Origin: Lytechinus variegatus
Lineage: Eukaryota; Echinodermata; Echinoidea; Temnopleuroida; Toxopneustidae
Direction of reading: 5' to 3'
NCBI RefSeq assembly: GCF_018143015.1
Contig: NC_054740.1
Coordinates: forward strand, 17,839,190 to 17,903,189
Length of the DNA stretch: 64,000 bases
This document shows, piece by piece, positions 48,159 through 60,100 of this stretch (positions are counted from its first letter, which is position 1; each line of letters begins with the position of its first letter). The notes below the pieces were generated by a model, which saw only the letters and a list, made by a program, of their open reading frames with translations, had not been told where the DNA came from and made no database searches. The translations under genes were made by a program, and so were the position numbers.

Positions 48159-51100
48159 GTAAGATAATTCATTAGCAAAATAAGAATTAATATCTTGTGT
48201 TTCCTAAAATAAGAATCGAAGTTCGAAGTGATTCAAAAAATATCGGTTTGAGTGAGTTACTGTGTGCCAGATTGGATGAGCTGAGACTAGTGAGCCCGTG
48301 CAAATAAGATAAATCATGACATTGCAAAGTAGAAATAGAATGTCACTATATCAGGGATTCTTTGAGAATGAGTGACCATAAATCTCTATAGATTTACATG
48401 ATTTCATGGATTTAGGAGCATTTTCAAGAAAGGGCTAACTTAGTAATTGTAAAAATATCATCTCATCACAGTCGGCAGTCGGACTTCCTAATAGGCCTAG
48501 TAATATGTTAGGCCTAAATCTAGTGCTAACTTACTAAGCTAAGGATTATCCTATAAATTTAGGAAATAAAAATATACTCTAACTCTACTAAAAGTTGAGA
48601 TTAAGAGAACAAATGCAAATAAAAGTAAAACTAGAAATGTGCCCCAAGCGTTCTTGCATGTTAATCTGAGTTGATTGTTTAGTTACGTTTAGCGGTATCT
48701 TCACATTTTCTGGCAGCCAAGTTGATGGGCTATCACTGGGTGATTTCAAGTTCGGTGTTGGTGTTGAGCACTCATTCAATGAACAAGGTTATAATATAAC
48801 CTTGTTCTCAGTTATATCTCCATGTGTGACAAAATAAGGGTGGCAATGTTTGGCTTATTTTCTCTTTTTCTTTGGGGCAAATGCTTGATTTTTTAACACT
48901 GACAGTTTCCATTAGACCTGTTAATTCATACTGCTTGGCTCTTATTTAAATTTGATTCTTTATATCATTTTTTCTTAATTAAAAATAGAGATCAAAAAAT
49001 GAAAATTTTCTTGCCATATTACTTTCCACCAATAGAGGGCGTACACAAAAATATGCCCAAAATTCAAGTTTTTGAGTGCTCTGGTGAATACAAAAATTAT
49101 TCCCACATTACTAATGATAAATAAATTAAAACTGTATGGAAATTAGTAATTTTGGTCACAAAAGTGATATTTTAATGATTTTTTAAAGTGTGTGCTCTAT
49201 ACAGCATTGGCATACCATAGTCCTACCTGTATTCTCCACAGGCCAGATGGTAGCAGTGAACAAGCACTTGTTCACTGCTACCATCTGGCCTGTGGAGAAT
49301 CTACAGGTAGGACTATGGTATGCCAATGCTGTATAGAGCACACACTCTAAAAAATCATTAAAATATCACTTTTGTGACCAAAATTACTAATTTTCATACA
49401 GTTTTAATTTATTTATCATTAGTAATGTGGGAATAATTTTTGTATTCACCAGAGCGCTCAAAAACTTGAATTTTGGGCATATTTTTGTGTACGCCCTCTA
49501 TTGGTGGATAGTAATATGGCAAGAAAATTTTCATTTTTTGATCTCTATTTTTAATTAAGAAAAAATTATATAAAGAATCAAATTTAAATAAGAGCCAAGC
49601 AGTATGAATTAACAGGTCTAATGGAAACTGTCAGTGTAAAAAAATCAAGCATTTGCCCAAAAGAAAAAGAGAAAATAAGCCAAACATTGCCACCCTTATT
49701 TTGTCACACATGGAGATATAACTGAGAACAAGGTTATATTATAACCTTGTTCATTGAATGAGTGTGAACAAGTGGGTGTTGAGTGTGAAAAGGCTGCTGA
49801 GCGTAAATAAGCGTAATTTATACAGGAAATCTGTATAAACTGTGGGTTCACCCAATGATTATAAAAACCACCATTGTGAATTTGGGCCATTAATTTTTAC
49901 CCAAAAAAAATTTCACCTCCCTACCCAAGACCTCAAATGTGGTCGTATTGATCTAATTGTTAGAGATCTAGAATTCTAGATCTACTTGCTGGCCTAGGAG
50001 AGCCTATATAGCCTAGGCCTATGGGAGACAAACTCCCTTCATGGTATGGAGAGTTACTTTGCAAAAGAAACTACCAACATGGGAACAGGGCAATTTTCCC
50101 ATCCAAAAATTTGGTAAAACTCTAGTAGGAAATGTTTAAGGAGAAATTGTACCAAAAAAATATTAAGTATCTGGGGATGAGTCTCCAATATTCATTGGTT
50201 GGGCTCCTCTACTGAGAATAACAGAATTTACCCCCCCCCCCCTTATATTTAATGTCAGCATTTCAGTGCAATTTCTGCAAGAGGATTGATTTCTTTGTGA
50301 TTGATCTTGTATGCGAGTGATTAAGAGGTGCTCACATTATATGGTATGGTTGGATCACTAGTGAATCATGAAAAATAGATAATGAAATGATGAGCCCTCC
50401 CCTATTGGAACATTTATTTGAAAATTGCTTCAAAAGATACAAAAATCTACATGTAGGCTCACATGTATAGTTGCATTTTAATTCAAACAAAGAAGAGAAA
50501 ATCTTGTGATACAGTTATTCAGAAGACAGAATTTGGGGAGTGATGTAGAAAAATAATTTTATGTCATATTCTCTTTTTCAGATGGGAGGAAGGAGAATGT
50601 CATGTTCGACAAGATCACATCTCGTATTCAGAGATTATGTTACAACCTGAATTCAGACTTCATTGACCCAGTAAGTGAACGTTTTGGGAGTTTTTTTTAC
50701 TCGTTTTGAGTCGGGCCTCCCTGTATGCCTTTTAAACTGATATCAAATGGTGTTTCATAATCATTCATTCAATAGACTTGTATAATTTTTGCATGAGGCA
50801 TTGCACACTGCCACACACCCAGTCCCTCCCCATAGTATAGAGGATATCTTGTGTTTTTGTACACTATCAAACAGTACTGGGTGGTGAAGAGAAAGAAAAG
50901 AGAGTATCAGTTAAAAACAACTTATATTTAAGAATGTGAATTATGATATTGTATTGAGCTAATCAGATAACTAGATATGAAGTACATGGGTCCAAGGTTA
51001 ATTCGCACCTATTTATTTATTGTAAAGAGTTCTTTGTTATTTTAAAAGGCTCTGCCATTCTAAACCCTGTGCACCTTGTCAAAACAACGTCTTGACAGGT

Positions 51101-54100
51101 TTCCCTTATATTACACATTCTACTGAAAATGATCGAAGTACACTCAGTTCAGTACACAGATGAATGGATTGTAAACAGATTGGATGGATTGTTGTACGAG
51201 TACACAGTAGACATGCACTTTCATCTCAATTGTTGGTGTATTTGAAGGATTGAAACAGTGAACATGCAGTAAGAACAAAATAAAAGGAAACTAGATGAAT
51301 TAATATCAGGCTTACTAAATTGTATATTATGGGTGGATAGTGGATACAGGTCCTTTTGTTATCCTTTCCAGTGATGGCAATATTATAGGGGGCAGTCCCT
51401 TACTCCTAATTTTACATGTAGTGAAAAGGGTTCAAAAATAAGATAGGAAAAAAGGATTCCAGTTTAAAAAAAAGAAATGTACGGGTTGTATCACTAGACA
51501 TGTACACGTTATTACTCCCATTTAATTCTAATCAAATTGGAAGAAAGGATTTCAGTTAAAAAAAGATGTGTGGGTCGTATCACTAGACATGTACACGTTA
51601 TTACTCCCATTTATTTCTAATCAAGAAAAATAAGATTGGAAGAAAGGATTTCAGTTAAAAAAGATGTGTGGGTCGTATCACTAGACATGTACATGTTATT
51701 ACTCCATTTATTTCTAATCAAGAAAAATTAGAACTTTATCTTTATGAAAAAAAACTGTTACATCACAAATAACCTTACTTAAAAGTTTAATGTCCTCTTG
51801 CCCAATACTTATCAAATGCTCTAGCATAGCCCCATATAAATTGTAGTACACAAGTGATCATGATAATAATTTATTTATAATTTGCCTTTTTAAAGAAATT
51901 GTATGCAAGTAACACTTTCAAACTTTGGAATGATTTATTGTCGAATACTAAAATACATATATTAGTGCTGCTCTGTCAAAGTCGATTAGATATCAAACCC
52001 ACTTCAGTGCATGAATTTTAATGTTTTTACATTATATTATTCCATTCTACAGGCTGTTATTACAATGAAGGTGATCAATGGGGTCTACCCTGGTGTGACC
52101 ACAGTCGAGCTAGATACCCTAGCGGCAGAAACAGCTGCTACCATGACAACCAAGCATCCTGACTACGCTGTCCTGGCAGCACGTATTGCCGTCTCTAACC
52201 TCCATAAAGAAACAAAGAAACTCTTCAGTGGTAAGTCCATGTCAAAGATAAGTTCTTGTAGTAGATGTCACAAAACCCTGGAGAAAACGTGTCTCAGAGA
52301 TATATCGAAAAATGTTGATTGTGATGCACCAAAGAACTAGTGTAGACTTTGGAATTACCAAAATGTTTACAAATTAATTTGTTCATGCACCTCCACAGAA
52401 ATGCATGTATAGGACTACTATAAATAGACCAAATGTTTTGTGGTGTGTTTTTGTTCAGCTTCAAATGTTGAGGCATGTGAAGAATATCCCCTACAGTGGA
52501 TCTTCTATATGATATTCCTTAACAACATAAACTTGAAAGCTGGCAATCATAAGTTTTACCTACAGGAGTTTGCTTTTAACATCCAGCAGTTTTTGTTAGA
52601 CCACACTCGTTCTTCAAATTTTGTTATTTACGAAATCATTCAGGATGATTTATAAAGATCTTTTTTCTTTTTTTTACTTTATCTGATTTCATGTATCATA
52701 AATTAAATCTTGGAAAATATGCTGGAACTGTTATGAAACATTGCAATAATATTTTTCTTCAAATAGAGAGGGACATGGAATGATTCTCATGCTCTTAATA
52801 TTTTCTTTTTCTTCTAAAGCTGTAATGACGGATCTTTACGAGTACGTAAACCCAAGGAACAATCTTCATTCTCCTCTTATCAGCAAAGAAACTATGGATA
52901 TCATCAATGAGAATGCTGATGTAAGTAAATGTGTAGATAGCTATCTTATACAGGATCAAATTGTCAATATAACAGTTGATGTTATTTTCATACAGTCCTA
53001 CACATAATAGTTTTTGTAAAAGGAATAGAATATGAAACAATAGCTAGACAATGAATCTTATAAGATTGACATATTTTTATTTCAAGTTCATGGTTTAGAA
53101 GTACAAGATATTTCAAGTCAAAATTGAGTTAAGATTGCATTCTCTGAAATAAAAATAAAATCAAAGTCAAAATTTGAAGGGTGGATTTTTCATATGTCAT
53201 TGCTTTACAATTACTGTTGAATTTACCCATTTGGCTATTCTTGGTTCGTACAGTTGTATATCCATGATATTTATACAAATTTTGTTTGTTTTCTTTCCAT
53301 AGAGGTTGAATTCTGCAGTACTGTATGACAGGGACTTTGAATACAACTTCTTTGGGTTCAAGGTGAGTGGTGTGACATGTTTACTTAGTGATGGTAAAGT
53401 GTGAAACTGGTGTTTAATCTCAAACAATATGCATTCCCTGATTCTACATCAAACATAATGCCAGTTGTGAGACGATCTCAAAATGATTTCAAACAGAATC
53501 CAATAAAATTATCAATCAAGTGTCATGAAATAGTAAAAGTAAAGTGCCAAATGATTATGGTAGATAATGTGTTAAATTGCCGAGTAGTTTGAAAGCATGG
53601 CATATCAGCCAAGTGGCCATTTTCCAAGCAATAGTAATACACTGTCCCACATGTTCTCATCTGTGTTGGCAGTCTTCAATGTGATTAATATTTATTTGAT
53701 TTCTTCAGTTCCGTTTATGGACACTAATCAGTTGTAGATGTATGATGGCATGGCAAGTACTGATTTTAAACACTTTTTTTTAATTAAATCAGTATTTGCT
53801 GCAACTACATTAGTTTAACATCAAGATTGCTAACACTGTTGTTCATTCCCCCCTTTACTTACATGTAGGCCAAAATAAAGTGAAGATTTTCCATGAATTC
53901 CAAAAAGGGGATTAGATGAATATGCCTTCAAGTCACTTCTGTGCTCATGTGAAGTAAAATTCATGTCTAATTTAGTAATCTCTTTAGCTTGTTCGATATG
54001 AGAATTTAGAGATTGAGGTGATTGAATCTAGCCAAGAAAAATTTTCTCATTTTCCATGATGTCTTTTTATTTCAGACACTAGAAAGATCCTACCTCCTGA

Positions 54101-57100
54101 AGATCAACGGCAAAGGTATGTGAAGCTTGAAGAGATCTTTTTTGTTATATTTTTTGCAGCTTTCATTAGAGAATTAGTAACCTAGAAGTAACACATATGT
54201 TCAAGAATGATTTACTGTTCTTTCATCAAACTTGATAAGTATTATGTCTAGGATATTGGTAGTGAATATTGCATTTGAAGTGAAAACAAATACAATTAAA
54301 ATTTGATTTGCAAATTACCATCTTGATGAATGTTGATATATCATTGTCTATAATTCTGAATTTCTGATATTTTCTTATAATGTAGTTGCTGAAAGACCCC
54401 AACACATGTTGATGAGAGTTGCTGTTGGTATCCATGGAAGGGACATCGATGCTGCAATAGAGGTAAGTTTATAGCCTTCCCATAATCCTTCACTCCTGAT
54501 ACACTGTAGGTAGGTTGCTGTGGGTATCCATGGAAGGGACATCGATGCTGCAATAGAGGTAAGTTTATAGCCTTCCCATAATCCTTCACTCCTGATACAC
54601 TGTAGGTAGGTTGCTGTGGGTATCCATGGAAGGGACATCGATGCTGCAATAGAGGTAAGTTTATAGCCTTCCCATAATCCTTCACTCCTGATACACTGTA
54701 GGTAGGTTGCTGTGGGTATCCATGGAAGGGACATCGATGCTGCAATAGAGGTAAGTTTATAGCCATAATCCTTCACTCATATACAAGTTTATGTTCACTT
54801 AATCTACAGCACTGGGAACCACATATCTCCTGTTTTATTTGTTTATCACATGCATGCATCGCAAAAGCAGTTGCATGCATACATTCAGAAAGTTTACCAT
54901 TATCAAATATTGTGTGAAATTTATCTGAACTCCTTAATACTTGATCATACCTCTTTTCTCTTTGTCTTTCTCTGTCTAGACGTACAATCTCTTGTCTGAT
55001 AGATGGTTTACTCACGCTTCACCGACGCTCTTCAATGCTGGTACCAATAGACCACAGCTATCAAGGTGAGACATTAAAGAGCTCTGTATAAAAGGTTCTA
55101 GTCCCTAACTTTAAAAATTAATATTGACAAGAATTAAGAAAGTGGTGCAACTTCCAATCTGAAGATCTTTTGGTCTATGGTATCTTCCGTCTTATAACAC
55201 TATTTTTTGTGTCGCCTGAATAGCAGAAGCAAGATATAGGTGCGGTTTGTCATGTGGGTTATTTTCAAACTCAGTACTGCCGCTATATTGAATCTGGTAA
55301 TGCAAGTGTGACGTCCAGAGGTGTTCCACTTGTTTGCTATGCTGTAACAGTGGAACTCTAACTGCTTGTACAGTCAATTTTTTTGTTGTTGAATAGAGCA
55401 TTATTGTCTCCTTTTTTTGGGGGGGGTGGGGTTGCTCCAGATGGTGTAATCATATTGTTAGAAATCTTTGTACAATGCCAAAAACCAGAACCCATCCAAA
55501 TGATTTGTGTTGTTAGGAGTAAAGTTTGATCACTTCTTCCTGATGTATAGCCTAATATCATAAGATAAGTTTTTGAAATGAATCATCTTGTTTTGTTTCA
55601 ATCAGCTGTTTCCTTCTAACTATGCAAGATGATAGCATCGATGGTATCTATGAGACACTAAAGAATTGCGCCCTCATCTCTAAGACGGCTGGTGGTATCG
55701 GTCTAAATGTTCACAACATCAGGGCATCTGGTAGCTACATTGCAGGGGTAAGGAATCATGTCCATATACCATTGATCAGGATGGTCTAGTTTGGGCGAGA
55801 GGTTAATTTCAGGGCTTTCAGGCCCTCGAGATGATTTCAAACCTGATGACTGACTCTGGATAACATATCCTACTAATGTCTTCTAAACATGGAATTAACT
55901 ATCAAATTTCATTTACTGAAACATTCAACTTGAAACCTTTTTTGATCCCCTCATTAATGATTTGAAATTCTGTAATGTTTCTGAAAAAATCTATTTCTAT
56001 TCCATTTCAAATTTCCATGTCTACATTGTACTTTCTTCAAGTATCACTTGAAGTATTTAAGGTATGATTTGTTCTATACAAAATAAAGGCTTCCTGTCCA
56101 AGATTGCCCAAGTCGGCACATTTTACTTGGTCCCATTCTGATTGCATTAATGGTTGATGGATAAAGAAATATTTCAGAAGTCTGAATAAAAAGTATGGCA
56201 TCTACTTCAGAAGAAGCTTACATTTTTTCATAAGTATTCCATGAATACAGTGAATCTGCTGCCTTTGTCAAATCTCTCTTTTGGGACCACATAAACCTGT
56301 TCAGCTTAATTAAAGAAATTCAACTTAGAAGGGTCAAATATAGCATAAATTTTCCTTAATCTGGTCTGAAAAAATGCTTCCACTTCGATTACTTGATTTA
56401 TTCAAATTTGACTGATCATGGCCTATATTTGTTATCTGTTCCTCTCTTTATCAGACAAATGGCAACTCCAATGGTTTATTACCCATGCTTCGTGTGTACA
56501 ACAATACAGCTAGATATGTAGATCAGGGAGGCAATAAGGTAGGTATTAAATCAACTTGTTCTATTGGAGAACATGTTTGCCCCTTAAATACATTAATGGT
56601 AATGATTATCAACAGATATAAAAGAAATGAATGAATAAATTTGAAGAAAAAAAAATTAGTACTGAAACAAGAATGACTGTCTTATTTTCAAAGTTATCCC
56701 ATTATATGAATCTTTTAAATTTGACATGATTTGCTCTTTGTACTAGGGACAAACTGATGGGCATAGTATTCCATATTCTAAGGTTATGAAGATGTTTAAA
56801 CATCTTTTGAATCCCATTTGTCCTGTGCTTTAACAGGCAAGGAATGAATAAATGAAAAAAAAAAGATGAAATGGCTACATATGACATACTATGAAAGATT
56901 AATAATAATGGTATTTTATAAAGCATCATATCAATTCTGTAAAGTGCTTGTAACTGCTCAAGACACATGTTAAGTATTGGTAAATTAAAAAGCTTTATGG
57001 AATATTTTGAATGATTCAGCCGAGATAAACTTCTTCATGATTTACAGTAGAGTAGGCACAGTTTTATGACATCTCATTGCAATGGTAAGATCTTCTTTCT

Positions 57101-60100
57101 TTCCTTCATCTAGCGTCCTGGTGCCTTTGCCATCTACCTAGAGCCATGGCATGCTGATATCCATGATTTCTTAGACTGTAAGAAGAACCACGGCAAGGAG
57201 GAACAGAGAGCTAGAGACCTATTCTATGCCCTCTGGATCCCTGATCTCTTCATGAAGAGGGTTGAAGCCGATGGTGACTGGACACTCATGTGCCCTCATG
57301 AATGCCCTGGCTTGGAAAACGTTTGGGGAGATGAATTCGAACAGCTCTACGAGAGGTGAGTCGGCCTATTTAAATATAATGGCCCATATTCTGAAGTCAG
57401 GTTTAACTCTTAACATGCCACGCACACTACTAACCCAACGCCACAGTGCTAATCCGATGCTAATCCCCTGTGCCAGCCACAAAACCCCCCTGTGCCACAT
57501 TGATTTTTGGATCGCGAGTCGTATTCACTCCTTTCAATAGTCATGATTACAATTGCTTGTAACTCTAACGATTAGTTTATCCACAAAATATTGTGTAGTA
57601 AAGTTGTAGGAAATTTCATACCCCTTATAATGGTGTCCTCATTATATGGATTGGTTATTATCTTTACCGCTAAAATATGAGTTGTATCAAGTAGTTCCAT
57701 TTTGTGGAGTGTTTTGTATGGATCAAAAAACCTAGGTCTCTTCCCTCTCAGAGGCGGAGCCATATCTTGTAAAAAATGTAGAAATACTCGAAAAATTTGA
57801 ATGTAAGCCGCGTGAGTAAGTTGATCTGTCAGAAAGCAGAGTTCGCACTGCACACAATAGTGCTAATTACGGCGTGCATGCGATGCGCAATACAATGCAA
57901 AACGGCGTAACAATGATTGTAATTCCGAATGTGCGCAGTCATGCACGAAGCAGGCGAGGGTAGGAAACAATGCAAGCACAAAGCAATCAATAGTAGGCGT
58001 GCGAGCACGAGTGTGGCATGTTATAGTAGGATACGTAGTGTGCACGAAGCACTCAATGAGTTAACTTAGACCACGGTCTAACTCTACTAAAATTATTGGA
58101 GCCAAGTAATCAAAAACTAAGTTTATATTGTATATGTGTAATATTTTGTATCCTTTTGCTTTCATAATTAAGAAAATACTTCAGTTATCATTCCCAGACA
58201 ATTATGAACAATTTGGGTGTCATATGAGTTAATAAACTGAATGTTTACTGTTAGGGATTTATGCTCCAGTTAACTCTCCATACTTAAACCACAACTTTAA
58301 ACCCGACTTCAGAATACGGGCCTATGTAAAATAATTCTGTATAGTACAGTATGTGTAAATCTGATGTCTGCTGAAAGGCTTACTGCTTTCAGCTTGATGC
58401 ACTGTGCAGTAGATTTTTTTTTGTATATGTAATGGGGAAACATTGCATCCATAATGCTGGATCAATTAGTCTTCCCTGTGATAATGATTTGATCAGGATA
58501 CCACATGATATATTACATGTTTATGTTAATTTAAAAAACTTATTAACCCCCTCCCCCCCAAAAAAAATACAAGAATTTACCATCGGGGTGCTATAATGTG
58601 TAGTTATGTATGGGAATAAAATGAAAAGGAAAGTCATAAAATGATCTTTCTCCAGAATTTGGGTTTGCAAAGGGGCAAACTCTTCACTGTTGCAACATTC
58701 ATACCAAGTCTTTCAGATGTCCATGAATTTGTTCCACTAAAATTCATTTTCTTATTTTCCTCAGGTATGAGAAAGAAGGAAAGGGTAGGAAGACAATGAA
58801 GGCCCAGGCTCTGTGGTATGCCATCATTGAATCTCAAACAGAGACTGGTACCCCATATATGCTCTACAAGGACCATTGTAACAGGAAGAGTAACCAACAA
58901 AATTTGGGAACCATCAAATGCAGTAACCTGTGTACAGAGATCGTAGAGTATTCAAGTCCTGATGAGGTCAGTAACTAAGACCCTCTTTCTTAAAACATGT
59001 CGATGAATTATGATTGAAATTGTGACACATGGCTAATAGGAAATATGTCACGAAAAGTTTTTATTCAGTATGTAAAAAAATTCAGTATGTTTTATATTGC
59101 AAGCTCAGTTTTGAAATGTTTGGGGATTGAAGACTTTTTGAAGTATATGCTAGTTCAGGTCAAATTTTCTGTTGTATATTTCATGAGTAATATACCATGA
59201 AGGAATGCCAATTCCTGTAAACAAAATCACAATATTCCTAGGGTCCTTGTCAATATCATCCTTATATGCGACCTCGTCTCTGAATGTACCGGTAATGAAT
59301 ATCTGTCTCGGTGACAAAAAAAAAGTTATGAAGGAAAAATACATTGAATAGATAGGCATCTTGATTGAATTAACTACTGAGTATTTGAATTGCAAGTTAA
59401 ATAAACTAGATCTATGTTGGGTATCTGACTCAAAACACATTTTGATTTTATTACAGGATAGATTATTGTTTAGACCTGTGTTTTGACCTATCAGCTTGTC
59501 TCACAAATATTTTTTAAGAATTGAACTCTGTAATAACTACTTGTAGTTTTCACCAATACTTTGTGTATGTTTAGCTTATCAATCTCATTGGAAAGTAGTG
59601 GAAGATCAGATTGGTAGTGATTTTTAACCTGAATGCTAAGAAAGCATGAATGCTTGTAAGCAAGCAACCAGAGGACCGACGGTTTCTCTGAGGGACCTGG
59701 TAATGAGGATTAATGCCTTACCAAAGGGCACTAGTGCACCAATTGGGATTCGAACCCTGGTCACCGGAATCCGAATCCCCCGCTCTACCGACTGAGCTAT
59801 CATGCCTCAGAGAGGTCAGTTATCTTGACACTTCATGTTTATTTGGTTGCCTATATAGGTGGCTGTGTGTAATCTTGCCTCCATTGCTCTGCCACGATTT
59901 GTGAAGCAAGACCGAACATTCGACTTCAAGAAGCTTGAAGAGGTTACCATGGTGATCACTCGCAATCTCAACAAGATCATCGAAATCAACTACTACCCAA
60001 TTCCAGAGGTAAGCAAGTTCAAACAAAATTACTCCATATTCAAACAGATATTGGTGGATGTTCCCCGGTAGAATGAAATTTAAGATATTCAGCAAAATTC

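Noticed and set aside
51447-51735. CRISPR-like array
   Set aside because: The units are contiguous tandem copies without unique spacers, and the DNA is animal.
54341-54776. Minus-strand open frames of about 140 residues with a perfect 32-residue repeat
   Set aside because: They arise because the 96-bp array is a multiple of three and lies antisense to an RRM1 exon. There is no domain and no independent evidence of coding.
59733-59806. Functional tRNA gene on the minus strand
   Set aside because: The A and B boxes are good, but the anticodon arm pairs poorly and the sequence runs into a SINE body, so it is a SINE head.
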